A stretch of 36,886 nt of DNA. Source: an uncultured Clostridia bacterium (GTDB lineage: Bacteria; Bacillota; Clostridia; TANB77; CAG-508). Below, piece after piece: positions 1 through 8,803 of the stretch. Within the stretch, counting starts at the first letter, position 1. Each line of letters starts with the position of its first letter. A model generated the notes under the pieces. The model did no database searches. It was not told the origin of the DNA and worked only from the letters and a program-made list of their open reading frames with translations. The stretch lies in the NCBI GenBank assembly GCA_944386775.1, contig CALXCJ010000010.1, positions 1 through 36,886 on the forward strand, given 5' to 3'. The position numbers and the translations under genes were made by a program.

Positions 1-288
1 AAAATGCAAATGCTTGTAAATATAATTGCAAATCCAAATGTTTTATTATTAGATGAACCTTTAACATCTTTTGATGTGGTAGTTGCAGAAGAAATGAAAC
101 AAATGTTAAGAGAAATAAAAAAAGATCATATTATTATTTTCTCTACTCATATAATGGAACTTGCGTTAGATTTATGTGATGAAATAGTTATCTTAAATAA
201 GGGAATTTTAGAAGAAATAGACAAAAACAACATAGATAATGAACATCTAAAAAACAAAATATTAGAAGCACTAAAGGAGGAAAACTAA
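1..288 (+). CDS. ABC transporter ATP-binding protein, C-terminal part (5' truncated by window edge)
   Basis: Only the last ~95 residues are present; the reading frame is open to base 1, so the gene begins outside the window. The Walker B stretch VLLLDEPLTSFD is followed by a D-loop and an H-loop histidine in FSTHIMELA, the normal order of the C-terminal half of an ABC nucleotide-binding domain. The Walker A and signature motifs must lie upstream. The gene ends one base before the ATG of a multi-spanning membrane protein, so the two are surely cotranscribed as an ABC-2-like exporter. The substrate cannot be told from this fragment. Confidence 0.9.
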   Translation, partial: KMQMLVNIIANPNVLLLDEPLTSFDVVVAEEMKQMLREIKKDHIIIFSTHIMELALDLCDEIVILNKGILEEIDKNNIDNEHLKNKILEALKEEN

Positions 289-289
289 A

Positions 290-1867
290 ATGCTAAAAAC
301 ATTTATAACTTCCTTTAAATTACAAAATACATATAAAGCAAACAGTATTATTTACTCTCTAAAACAATTACCATTAATAAAAAGAATATTACCAAATAGT
401 TTATACAAAAGTAAAGGACTAAAAATATTTGCAGGTATTATTAGTATTCTTTTGGAGATAATAAATATTTTTATTGGTAAAATTATATATATTGCATTAA
501 TGATATTTGGACCATTATCTTGGTACCATGGAAATGGAGCAGATATATTTATACATTTAATTGTATTTTTAACCATTGCAGGAGGAGTTTTAAATACTTA
601 TATGCTTAATCCTACAAAAGACAAGTATTACGCAATAATACTAATGAATATAAATGCTAGAGAATATGGATTGTCTAATTACTATTACCAATTAATAAAA
701 TTAGTTGTTGGATTTTTACCATTTACAATTCTTTTTGGTATGATAGCAGGAGTACCTCTATGGGTTCAAATAGCAATTCCATTTTTTGTATTATCAATAA
801 AATTAATTGTTATGAATTATAGTCTATACAAATTTAAGAAAACAAATAAGGCATCAAATGAGAACTTACTAAACAAATTCGGTTGGGGACTTGTAGGAAT
901 ATGTTTACTCCTTGCTTATGGATTGCCTGCAATTAATATTACAGTAAACCAAACTATATTCCTATACATATTTATTATTGCAATAATATTAGGAATTGTA
1001 AGTTTAGTAAAAATACATAATTTCAAAGATTATAGAAGAATGTATAAACAAATATTAACAAGATCTAATGTATATGTGCAAGAAAAAGCAACTGGCATGC
1101 AAGCTATGAAAGATACAAGTCTAAAACAAATAGAATTAGATAAAAATTACACAAGCAATAAATCAGGATTTGCATATTTTCACGATTTATTTGTAAAAAG
1201 ACATAAAAAGATACTAACAACAGCAGTAAAGAAACAATCAATAGTTATATTGCTAATTATAATAGCAATGATTATTGGTATTCAAATGAATAACAATTTT
1301 AAAGTAAAAACAAATGAAATATTATTGGTATATTTACCATACTTTGTATTTATAATGTATTGTATAAATAGAAGTTCTAGTGTTACTACAGCAATGTTTA
1401 TGAACTGTGACCATAGTATGCTAACATATAGGATTTATAGAACACCAAAGGTTATTTTAGGAATATTTAAAGAAAGATTAAAAACATTAATTACAATTAA
1501 CCTATTACCAGCAGTATTAATTGGTGGAGGGTTAGCATTATTATTGTACTTATCTGGAGGAACAGATAATCCAATAAATTACGCAATTTTATTTGTATCA
1601 ATTATAGCAATGAGCATATTCTTTTCAGTTCATTATTTGGTAATGTATTATTTATTACAACCTTATAATGTAAGTACAGAAATGAAAAGTAGTACATATA
1701 AAGTCGTTCAAGGTTTAACTTATATAGTATGTTGGTATATGATACAAATTCAAATGCCTATATTTTCTTTTGGTATTGCAACAATAGTTTTTTGCATTGC
1801 GTATTGTTTGATTTCATTGTTTTTAGCTTATAAATATGCACCAAAAACATTTAAGTTAAGAGTTTAA
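290..1867 (+). CDS. ABC exporter membrane subunit, ABC-2-like
   Basis: A 525-residue protein made mostly of hydrophobic helices (for example residues ~48-70, 85-105, 135-180, 200-240, 315-355 and 395-525) with a basic cytoplasmic stretch around residues 240-310. It has no ATPase motifs. An AAAGGAGG ribosome binding site lies in the last codons of the upstream ATPase gene, about 9 bases before this ATG. The pairing with an ABC ATPase shows that it is the membrane subunit of the exporter. I do not recognise the subfamily beyond 'large clostridial ABC-2-like permease', and the transported substrate is unknown. Confidence 0.75.
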   Translation: MLKTFITSFKLQNTYKANSIIYSLKQLPLIKRILPNSLYKSKGLKIFAGIISILLEIINIFIGKIIYIALMIFGPLSWYHGNGADIFIHLIVFLTIAGGVLNTYMLNPTKDKYYAIILMNINAREYGLSNYYYQLIKLVVGFLPFTILFGMIAGVPLWVQIAIPFFVLSIKLIVMNYSLYKFKKTNKASNENLLNKFGWGLVGICLLLAYGLPAINITVNQTIFLYIFIIAIILGIVSLVKIHNFKDYRRMYKQILTRSNVYVQEKATGMQAMKDTSLKQIELDKNYTSNKSGFAYFHDLFVKRHKKILTTAVKKQSIVILLIIIAMIIGIQMNNNFKVKTNEILLVYLPYFVFIMYCINRSSSVTTAMFMNCDHSMLTYRIYRTPKVILGIFKERLKTLITINLLPAVLIGGGLALLLYLSGGTDNPINYAILFVSIIAMSIFFSVHYLVMYYLLQPYNVSTEMKSSTYKVVQGLTYIVCWYMIQIQMPIFSFGIATIVFCIAYCLISLFLAYKYAPKTFKLRV

Positions 1868-1927
1868 TTTTAAATTGATGTCAATAATTTTAAATTGATA
1901 GATTTTAAAAAGAAAAAATGGTATAAT
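1866..1927 (+). promoter_or_regulatory. Toxin-antitoxin promoter with paired 14-bp direct repeat
   Basis: An extended -10 (TGGTATAAT; TATAAT at 1922-1927) precedes the antitoxin gene, with no good -35. Upstream, the 14-mer AATTTTAAATTGAT occurs twice, at 1866-1879 and 1886-1899, exactly 20 bases apart, or about two helical turns. This fits an operator for autoregulation by the antitoxin or toxin-antitoxin complex, as is usual for such operons. The operator role is inferred; the repeat and -10 are seen directly. Confidence 0.55.
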
Positions 1928-1960
1928 AGTAATATAAATTTATTTATGGAGGTAATGAAT

Positions 1961-2203
1961 ATGTCTATAGAAAAACAAAAATTATATAATGAAATTGAAA
2001 CACTGCCAGAGGAGCTTACAAATCAAGTTATTAATTTTATAGAATATTTAAAACTATCATATATAGATAAAGAAGCTCCAGACACTGTAACAATCAAGAG
2101 TAAAAAAGATTTAAAAGAGAAATTACAGAAAGGATTAGATGATATAAAAGAAAACAAGGTGTTTTCTTTAGAGGAAACTTTTGCTGAAATTGATAATATA
2201 TAA
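1961..2203 (+). CDS. Antitoxin, DUF2281-like
   Basis: An 80-residue acidic protein. Its start carries the pattern EIETLPEELTNQVINFIEYLK (residues ~8-28), typical of DUF2281-type antitoxins paired with RelE/ParE toxins; the C-terminal half is charged and probably wraps around the toxin. I chose the ATG at 1961 because TGGAGGT sits 8 bases upstream; an in-frame ATG at 1955 is also possible, and the frame remains open further upstream without a binding site. The toxin gene follows after 17 bases, so the two form one operon. No DNA-binding fold is obvious by eye. Confidence 0.7.
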   Translation: MSIEKQKLYNEIETLPEELTNQVINFIEYLKLSYIDKEAPDTVTIKSKKDLKEKLQKGLDDIKENKVFSLEETFAEIDNI

Positions 2204-2220
2204 AGAAATGGAGTAATATT

Positions 2221-2544
2221 ATGAAAAAATATATAGTTAAGATTTCTGAAACTGCTAAGCAAGATCTAGAAAATATTATTTCATATTTACGATTTAGTTT
2301 GGCAGGAGATATTATAGCAGATAAATACAAAATCTTGTTTAAACAGGGATTGAAAGATTTAGAAAATATAGCTGGTAGTATGTCCATTTTAAATGAAGAT
2401 TTAACAGGACATAAAAATATTAGAAAGATTAATGTGAGAAATTATGTAGTGTTTTATATAGTTGATGAAGAAAATTCTAAAGCATTAGTATTAAGAATAG
2501 GTCATGCTTTTATGGATTGGGAAAAATATTTGAAAGATGAATAA
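2221..2544 (+). CDS. RelE/ParE-family toxin
   Basis: 107 residues, the normal size for the family. It has the ParE/RelE layout: a first strand (YIVKISETAKQDL), two helices with the pattern DLENIISYL, and the late strands IRKINVRNYVVFYIVDEE followed by ALVLRIGHAFMDW. The RNYVVFYIVD segment and an R-x-GHA-like segment near the end are hallmarks. It lies directly after the DUF2281-like antitoxin in the same operon. Whether the target is gyrase (ParE) or ribosome-bound mRNA (RelE) cannot be decided from sequence alone. Confidence 0.85.
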   Translation: MKKYIVKISETAKQDLENIISYLRFSLAGDIIADKYKILFKQGLKDLENIAGSMSILNEDLTGHKNIRKINVRNYVVFYIVDEENSKALVLRIGHAFMDWEKYLKDE

Positions 2545-2569
2545 TTAGCAAATAGTTTTTTTGCTAATT
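2543..2569 (+). terminator. Terminator of the toxin-antitoxin operon
   Basis: The stem AATTAGCAAA pairs with TTTGCTAATT around a short T-rich loop. It begins at the toxin stop codon. Confidence 0.6.
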
Positions 2570-2581
2570 ATTCACATAAAA

Positions 2582-2617
2582 AATGTTGTAAAACATTTTA
2601 CAATATTTTACAACATT
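2582..2617. terminator. Convergent hairpin between the toxin gene and the anti-sigma gene
   Basis: A perfect 12-bp stem, AATGTTGTAAAA (2582-2593) with TTTTACAACATT (2606-2617). Its flanks are AT-rich on both sides. It sits between converging genes and could end transcripts from either direction, mainly the minus-strand sigma/anti-sigma operon. Confidence 0.55.
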
Positions 2618-2657
2618 AATAATATTATTACAAAAAAGATAACCAAAGGTAACCATT

Positions 2658-3821
2658 TTATTGTTTTTCTAAATTAATAATAATTTGTTCATTATCAATT
2701 GTAGTTAATACTACTTTTAATTTATCAGTCATATCAAATTTGGTTAAGTTAAAAGTTTCCCATTTATGCAATTTTCCATCTGTATTAAAGCTATATCCAC
2801 CATCAGATGAAGAGCTTTGTGCTGGGGAAAATCTTTCTCCATTTTCATTTTCCACGTAAGATAGTTCTTGATTTATTAATTGACTTGCTAAAACATTTTT
2901 TTTACGTATTTCTTCCATTTTTTTGTGTTCTGTTTCATAATCTCCCCAATACATACTCATTTGAAAATTCATACCTGTTTCATAAACTTCGGCTTTTATA
3001 GAATCTAAATACACATTTTCATTATTACAATCAACTACTTTATATATTATAGAATTTCTATTGATAAATTTTTCTGGGACAGTAACTGTATTATTCCAGT
3101 TTCCAGTAATAGTATATTCTTTGTCGATTCCTTTCATTTCAATTGTATTAAAAGCTATATATAATGTTGTACTCTTTGGAAACTTATTGTCTGAAGCTGA
3201 TAAGTTACAGTGAATAGTAGCATAATTTTTATCAGCATTCCATATAAATATACTTGCAGAAGTATCTGTAGTTATATTTTTTACATTGTCATATTGGTAT
3301 GAAATTCCATTTGATTCACAAAACTGCTTAGTTGATTCATTATTAGCACTATATAAAATATTATTATTTTCATCTGTAACTATTAAATCAGGAATTTTAA
3401 AGCTTTCAATTCCTGTTATATCAATGTTATCCTCAAATTCTATAAACATAGTTAAATCCAATGTATAATCATCCATAATTATTTCTTGAATTTTTGTTTT
3501 AGTATTGCTTGAGTTGCTATGAATAGTTTCAGGAATTGTTTCTATATATCCATTTTGTGTGGCAGTATCAACACCACTACTATCTTTAAAAATACTTTTA
3601 ACAAATTGAGCAATGTCCTTTGCAAAAACTACTCCACTTGAAATAGTTACAATTGAAATTGCAGCAATAGCTACTTTTCTTATATTATAAAAATTAAATA
3701 TTTTATGTTTATTCTTTTTTAAATTTGTTTCATAAATAGATTGAGTAATCTTTTGTGGTATTTCATTATTCTCTTTAAAATAGTCATAAATTTTTTCTTC
3801 AAATTTATCATTATTTTTCAT
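2658..3821 (-). CDS. DUF4179 membrane protein, probable anti-sigma factor
   Basis: 387 residues. A short cytoplasmic part (about 1-48) precedes one membrane helix (RKVAIAAISIVTISSGVVFA, about 49-68), followed by a long extracytoplasmic region of beta-rich character. This is the DUF4179 arrangement that typically follows an ECF sigma gene in Clostridia. The start overlaps the 3' end of the sigma gene by 11 bases, so translation is coupled. By analogy the cytoplasmic tail holds the sigma factor and the outer domain senses an envelope signal; the signal itself is unknown. Confidence 0.8.
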   Translation of the reverse strand: MKNNDKFEEKIYDYFKENNEIPQKITQSIYETNLKKNKHKIFNFYNIRKVAIAAISIVTISSGVVFAKDIAQFVKSIFKDSSGVDTATQNGYIETIPETIHSNSSNTKTKIQEIIMDDYTLDLTMFIEFEDNIDITGIESFKIPDLIVTDENNNILYSANNESTKQFCESNGISYQYDNVKNITTDTSASIFIWNADKNYATIHCNLSASDNKFPKSTTLYIAFNTIEMKGIDKEYTITGNWNNTVTVPEKFINRNSIIYKVVDCNNENVYLDSIKAEVYETGMNFQMSMYWGDYETEHKKMEEIRKKNVLASQLINQELSYVENENGERFSPAQSSSSDGGYSFNTDGKLHKWETFNLTKFDMTDKLKVVLTTIDNEQIIINLEKQ

Positions 3822-4347
3822 TGAAAGTTACCTCCTTATAAAATTTTTTTAACTTATTTGTTCCTCTAGTTAATCTGCTTTTTACAGTATTAATATTTGT
3901 ATGTAAAATTTTAGAAATTTGACTACAAGAGTATTGGCTATTAAAATGTAGAGTAATTACAATTCTTTCCTCATAGCTTAATTTGTCAATGATAGTCTCA
4001 AAATTTATTTTATCGTTAGTAGACTGAATTGAATTATCATAAGAAATAAATCCAGTATCAATAACTAATTTATCAAATAACTTTTGATTTTTTTTATTTA
4101 GATTATAAATTTTGTTACATTCATTTATTAAAATACGAATCATCCAAGTTTTAAAATATTCTCGATCTTTTATTTTTTTTGAATGTCTATAAATATACAT
4201 CATGGTATTTTGAATTGCATCTTTTATGTCATCATCATCTTTTAACCTAGTTCTTGCTACTCTATATAAGTCATTTTCTATTGATTGAGTTAGCTGTTTG
4301 AAAGCTAATTCATCTCCTTGCTGTATTTTTTCAATTAATTCTTCCAA
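3811..4347 (-). CDS. ECF-type RNA polymerase sigma factor
   Basis: 178 residues from the chosen start. Region 2 is seen in DIKDAIQNTMMYIYRH and YFKTWMIRILINEC; region 4 in LSYEERIVITLHFNSQYSCSQISKILHTNINTVKSRLTRGTNKLKK, an HTH ending in the standard KSRL-RG motif. I chose a TTG start at 4347 because AAAGGAGGA lies directly in front; the longer frame to 4377 would read through that binding site. It is cotranscribed with the DUF4179 gene. The family generally responds to cell-envelope or lysozyme-type stress (SigV-like), but the stimulus here is an inference. Confidence 0.9.
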   Translation of the reverse strand: MEELIEKIQQGDELAFKQLTQSIENDLYRVARTRLKDDDDIKDAIQNTMMYIYRHSKKIKDREYFKTWMIRILINECNKIYNLNKKNQKLFDKLVIDTGFISYDNSIQSTNDKINFETIIDKLSYEERIVITLHFNSQYSCSQISKILHTNINTVKSRLTRGTNKLKKFYKEVTFNEK

Positions 4348-4532
4348 ATTGCTCCTCCTTTCAAAAATGTTTTTCACTTAATAGATACAACTTATAAAAA
4401 GTTTAGGTGCAAATAAAATGAATTTTATAAAATTATTTAATAATTTTTTTTACAATTATACTATGAAAATAGTGATTATAAAACCATTTAGAAAAATATA
4501 CCAATAAAGTAAAATATTTCCTACACCAAAAC

Positions 4533-4573
4533 CACAAACAAATGTTTACAAAATAAAAAACAAATGCTATAAT
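4533..4573 (+). promoter_or_regulatory. SOS-type promoter of the Y-polymerase operon with a LexA-like box
   Basis: -35 TTTACA at 4545-4550, 17-base spacer, -10 TATAAT at 4568-4573. The palindrome AAACAAATGTTT (4536-4547) overlaps the -35 and fits the Firmicute LexA pattern GAACN4GTTC with A for G. The 15-mer CACAAACAAATGTTT (4533-4547) occurs identically in the dinD promoter at 36061-36075. LexA binding is inferred from the palindrome and from both downstream genes belonging to SOS families. Confidence 0.7.
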
Positions 4574-4609
4574 AAACATAAAATCATATTATTTTGGAGA
4601 GTGAAAAAA

Positions 4610-5869
4610 ATGCAAAAATATTATATATGTATAGACCTAAAAACCTTTTATGCATCTGTTGAATGTGTAGAAAGAGGCTTAGATCCATTCAGTACAAATT
4701 TAGTAGTAGCAGATAAAACTAGAGGAAAAGGCACAATTTGTCTTGCAGTATCTCCAAGAATGAAAATGTTAGGAGTAAAAAACAGATGTAGAATATATGA
4801 AATACCAAAAGAAATAAAATATATAATAGCAATGCCCAGAATGAAAAAATACATAGAATATTCAGCAAACATATATGCAATATATCTTAAATACTTCTCA
4901 AAAGAAGATATACACGTATATTCAATAGATGAAGCATTTATAGATGTAACCAAATATTTAAAACTATATAAAGTAAACCCAATAGAACTTGCAAAAATAA
5001 TTATAAAAGATATATACAAAACATATAGAATTACAGCAACAGCAGGAATAGGAACAAATATGTATCTTGCCAAAATTGCATTAGATATAACAGCAAAACA
5101 TAGTGCGACAAATATTGGTTTTCTAAACGAAGAAAAATACAAAAAAGAATTATGGCACCACAGACCACTTGCAGATTTTTGGCAAATAGGCAAAGGAATT
5201 GAAAAAAGATTAAACAAAATGCGCATTTTTGATATGTATGATATTGCACACAAAGACCCGAAAAAATTATATAAAGAATTCGGGATAAATGCAGAATACT
5301 TAATAGATCATTCTTGGGGAAGAGAAACTTGTACAATCGCAGATATAAAAGCATACAAACCAAAAACAAATTCTATTTCAAATAGCCAAGTATTATTTGA
5401 AGATTATACATTTATGAAAGCAAGACTAGTATTAAAAGAAATGGTAGAACTTGGAAGTCTAAGGTTAATAGAAAATAATCTATCTACAGATTCAATAGGT
5501 TTATATATAGGCTACTCTAAAGATATTATAAAAGCAACAGGCGGAACAAAGAAACTTGTAAACTATACAAACATATACTCAGAACTTTTAAAAGCATTTT
5601 TAGAACTATATGATAAAACTACAAACAAAAATATAGCAATTAGAAGAATAGGAATAAACTTTGCAAATGTAATAAAACAAGAAAATGTGCAATTAAATTT
5701 ATTTATAGACCAGGAAAAACAAGATAAAGAAAGAAAACTAGAACTTGCAATGTGCAGTATAAAAAATAAAATAGGAAAAAATGCGATTTTACGAGGAATG
5801 AACTTACAAGAAGGTGCAACAACAAGATTTAGAAATCAATTAATAGGAGGTCATAATAGTGGAAAGTAG
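4610..5869 (+). CDS. Y-family translesion DNA polymerase (UmuC/UvrX type)
   Basis: 419 residues. The N-terminal motif IDLKTFYASVECVERGLDPF holds the first metal-binding aspartate. YSIDEAFIDVT (~residues 105-115) carries the catalytic D-E pair; the thumb and little-finger regions follow (GIGTNMYLAKIALDITAK, then a C-terminal domain to ~395). The role is error-prone bypass of damaged template. I start at the ATG at 4610, with GGAGAGTG just upstream; a GTG at 4601 lies inside that binding site. The next gene overlaps by 11 bases and encodes YolD, the usual Firmicute companion (as in uvrX-yolD). The shared LexA-like box in its promoter points to SOS induction. Confidence 0.92.
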   Translation: MQKYYICIDLKTFYASVECVERGLDPFSTNLVVADKTRGKGTICLAVSPRMKMLGVKNRCRIYEIPKEIKYIIAMPRMKKYIEYSANIYAIYLKYFSKEDIHVYSIDEAFIDVTKYLKLYKVNPIELAKIIIKDIYKTYRITATAGIGTNMYLAKIALDITAKHSATNIGFLNEEKYKKELWHHRPLADFWQIGKGIEKRLNKMRIFDMYDIAHKDPKKLYKEFGINAEYLIDHSWGRETCTIADIKAYKPKTNSISNSQVLFEDYTFMKARLVLKEMVELGSLRLIENNLSTDSIGLYIGYSKDIIKATGGTKKLVNYTNIYSELLKAFLELYDKTTNKNIAIRRIGINFANVIKQENVQLNLFIDQEKQDKERKLELAMCSIKNKIGKNAILRGMNLQEGATTRFRNQLIGGHNSGK

Positions 5870-6176
5870 AATAGCAAGAGCAAAACAATTTCTTCCATTT
5901 GACGCTCTAAAAGGCTTTAAAGAAGCCTTAATAAAAAAAGAAAAAGAATTAGAATGTGAAGAAGAAAAAGAACTTTCTGAAGAAAGTTTAATTGAATTAG
6001 ACAAGTGTTTTAATAAAATTGAAATAGGAAGTATAATTAAAATAAAATATTATAAAAATAAAAGATATAATGAGCTTAAAGGAAAAGTAACAAACATTGA
6101 TTATATAAGGAAAAAAATTCAAATTAATAATGATGCTTATATAAATATTTCAGATATTATAAGTATTATTATATGA
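5859..6176 (+). CDS. YolD-like protein
   Basis: 105 residues starting at a GTG with AGGAGG 8 bases upstream, inside the end of the polymerase gene. RAKQFLPFDALKGFKEALIKKEKE at residues ~5-28 is the typical YolD-like opening; the end (IKYYKNKRYNELKGKVTNIDY...IQINNDAYINISDIISI) is the small beta-rich domain. Members nearly always follow UmuC/UvrX-type polymerases and are thought to act with them, though the mechanism is unclear. Translation is coupled to the polymerase. Confidence 0.88.
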   Translation: MESRIARAKQFLPFDALKGFKEALIKKEKELECEEEKELSEESLIELDKCFNKIEIGSIIKIKYYKNKRYNELKGKVTNIDYIRKKIQINNDAYINISDIISIII

Positions 6177-6376
6177 AAAAATAAGAAAAAATATGAAAAA
6201 AAATGGTCAGGTGAGTTTTTGACAATAATTGAAAATTACATCAGAAGTGGTTGGGCTAGTTGATTTTTTTGGTGAATCATATGACCTCTATAACTTAGAG
6301 GAAGAGAAAATTGCTGAGATAACTAATAAAGCTTCCAAAACTACTAAAAAAGTTTAAATCTTTTTTAGTAGTTTTT
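6177..6376 (+). other. Intergenic stretch with a possible decayed coding remnant and a strong terminator
   Basis: After YolD, a short open stretch (~6240-6356) could encode SEVVGLVDFFGESYDLYNLE and then a lysine-rich end, but it has no start codon or binding site in frame, so I treat it as a relic of unknown origin. It runs into a strong hairpin: AAAACTACTAAAAAA (6337-6351) pairs with TTTTTTAGTAGTTTT (6361-6375), a 15-bp terminator-like stem that can end the polymerase operon. Confidence 0.5.
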
Positions 6377-6445
6377 AATATAAAAAATATATGAATATAT
6401 AAGAGTATATAAAAATGTATAAAAATTTTAATATCTTAATCAAAA

Positions 6446-7775
6446 CTAATATCTTAGCAAATATAACCAATTATAAATAGTTTCTTTAGACATATTAAAC
6501 AAAGTATCTTTTCTTACATCACTGCTTGCAACTAAGTTAACACTTGCAAGTGTATTTCCATTAAGTTCAAATGTCATCATACCAAGTCTTTGCCCAGAAG
6601 TAATAGGAGCATAGAAAATATCAGACAAATTAAGTGTTTGAGTTATATTACTTTCTTCACCTTTTTTAAGCAAAATGCCAACATCATTTTCTAAGATAAC
6701 ATCCAAAGAATTTTTTGTACCTTTATTTATAATAACACTTTTAATAATATCACCCTTTTTGCCAAGTTCTTTATAAGAATAATTATTAAACCCATAATCT
6801 AATAATTTAGCCGCTTCTTGAAATCTAACTTTAGTAGAAGGAGCTTTCATAATTACAGCAATTAAAGATAAACCATCACGAGTAGCACTTGCTGATAAAT
6901 TATATAATGCAAGTGAAGTAGAGCCAGTTTTTAAACCTGTTGCACCTTTATATGTCCTTATAAGTTTATTTGTATTAGAAAGCCCGAGTTTTACCATCAC
7001 GAAGAGTATCCATCCAAATTGTAGTATAATTTGTTATTTCAGGGTATTTTGTTAAAAGTTCACGTGACATTATACTTATATCATAACTTGAAGTTAAATG
7101 CCCATCTTCATCTAAACCATGGCAATTTTTAAAACAAGTATCATTCATGCCAAGCTCTTTTGCCTTATCATTCATCATCTGTACAAAGCTATCCTCAGAA
7201 CCTGCTATAAATTCTGCCATTGCAACTACACAATCATTTGCAGAATTAACACATATAGCCTTTAACATTTCATCTACTGTAAGAGTTTCTTTAGGATCAA
7301 GCCAAATTTGTGAACCACCCATAGAAGATGCATTTTCAGAACAAGGAACTTCATCTGTAAGTGAAATCTTTCCATTACTTATAGCTTCCATAATAAGTAA
7401 TATGCTCATAACTTTAGTAACAGAAGCAGGCCTTAACTGTGAATGAATATTATGTGCATATAAAATCTGACCTGTTTGTTGTTCTATTAAAATAGCAGAC
7501 TCAGACTCTAAATTTAAATGATTATCTTCAGTAACTACATCATTTTGCGAATCTGCTTGAGAATTAGTTCGAATACTTGAAGTATTTTTTTCATTTGTCG
7601 TATTATTATTTGTTTTACTTTCATTAGATGAATTATCATTTGTAACATTGCTACTTGTTTCAAGTGTTTGAGACCAAATATATGAATCACTCATTGCAAA
7701 ACATGGAAAAGTCATAACTTGAATAACTGTAATAATTAAAATAAGTGTAGTATAGAACTTAAATAAATTTCTCAT
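6446..7775 (-). pseudogene. D-alanyl-D-alanine carboxypeptidase (S11, DacF/PBP5-like), frameshifted
   Basis: Two adjoining frames make one complete S11 penicillin-binding protein. The first part has a signal peptide (RNLFKFYTTLILIITVIQVMT), an Asn/Ser/Thr-rich linker, the SxxK box as SVTK in RPASVTKVMS, and the SxN box as SAN in CVNSANDC. The KTG box (GATGLKTGST) and the C-terminal domain with an amphipathic anchor lie in the other frame. The break is at a run of four T (6989-6992; A on the coding strand): removing one base restores DGKLGLSNTNKL. As written, the protein ends before KTG and could not work. Start at ATG 7775, behind AAAGGAATGGGGG. The enzyme would trim the pentapeptide D-Ala from peptidoglycan. 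Sequencing error and true pseudogene are both possible. Confidence 0.85.
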
Positions 7776-7905
7776 AAAACCCCCATTCCTTTCCAAGGTA
7801 CACATTAGTTATAAAAGCATTTCTTTTAAACTAACTTCCCATAAAATACTTTGTAACTTAAAGTTGTTATTATACATATATGAAACTAAACTAAGAAAAA
7901 GAACT

Positions 7906-7933
7906 TGACAAAAAAGTTAATCAAATATAATAT
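7906..7933 (+). promoter_or_regulatory. Promoter of the phospholipase-like gene
   Basis: TTGACA at 7906-7911, 16-base spacer, TAATAT at 7928-7933. A strong AGGGAGG binding site follows, just before the ATG at 7966. Confidence 0.6.
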
Positions 7934-7965
7934 TTACAAAGAAAAGAAAAAGGGAGGAATATATT

Positions 7966-8667
7966 ATGCCTACATGGGGAATGCATTTACTCACAGCCAA
8001 AAAACTCTTAAACAAAATTCCAAAAAAATTAGAAATATCTAGCAATGAATTTAAACTTGGAAATTTACTACCAGATATACCAAATAACTATGTCATAAAA
8101 GACATATCTTGCAATATAAGCCACAGTACAACCCATTTTGAAAAGGAAATAACAGTAGGAAGCCATAAAGAAAAAAGAACAGACATAAAAGGTTTTTTTG
8201 ATAAATATCACAATAAATTTAACAATCCACTAATAATAGGATATTATACACACTTATTAACAGACAGCTACTGGAACAACAAAACATATGGAGAAAAAGC
8301 AATTTTAGACAGTAGCAAAAACTTAATAGGAATAAACTTAAAAAACGGGCAAAAACTTATATGTGAGCAAGAAAAAATCAGAAAAATAAAAAGTGATGAC
8401 TTTAAACTATATTCCTATACAATTTTTAAAAAGCACCTAATAGATAAAATAAATTACACAGAAAAAATCGAACAAATGCTAAAAGAAGTAAGCTGGATGC
8501 AACTGAAAAAAGAAGATATTATAAAAACAATAGAATATATAAAAGAAAAAATAGAAAATCCAGAAAACATTGTAGAAACAGAAAATTTGAAATATCAAAT
8601 ATATTCAGAAAAAGAAATAGAAGAAGGCATAGAAGATAGTATAGACTATATAATCAATTTTTTATAA
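7966..8667 (+). CDS. Zinc-dependent phospholipase C / S1-P1 nuclease-fold protein
   Basis: 233 residues. The start MPTWGMHLLTAKKLL has a Trp next to the N-terminus and an early His, as in the zinc-dependent phospholipase C-like family. Further candidate ligands are D54 in LGNLLPDIP, the cluster SHSTTHFEKE (~48-57 of the domain core) and HLLTDSYW (H and D around residues 95-99). There is no signal peptide, unlike secreted alpha-toxin-type enzymes, so it is probably cytosolic. It stands alone. Its substrate is unknown; a metal-dependent phosphoesterase is the safest description. Confidence 0.7.
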   Translation: MPTWGMHLLTAKKLLNKIPKKLEISSNEFKLGNLLPDIPNNYVIKDISCNISHSTTHFEKEITVGSHKEKRTDIKGFFDKYHNKFNNPLIIGYYTHLLTDSYWNNKTYGEKAILDSSKNLIGINLKNGQKLICEQEKIRKIKSDDFKLYSYTIFKKHLIDKINYTEKIEQMLKEVSWMQLKKEDIIKTIEYIKEKIENPENIVETENLKYQIYSEKEIEEGIEDSIDYIINFL

Positions 8668-8803
8668 CATTTAGGGCGGTACTTAACTTACACTGCACAA
8701 AATAGAACGTTACAATTTCACAATATACAAAAATTGAAAAATAAGAGGCAAATAAAACCAATTTACAACCTGTAAAATCAAAAAAATAAAGGGGTAAATC
8801 ATA

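Noticed and set aside
6989..6992. Programmed ribosomal frameshifting in the carboxypeptidase gene
   Set aside because: No X-XXY-YYZ slippery heptamer, stimulator hairpin or in-frame binding site is seen, and the family is not known to need frameshifting.
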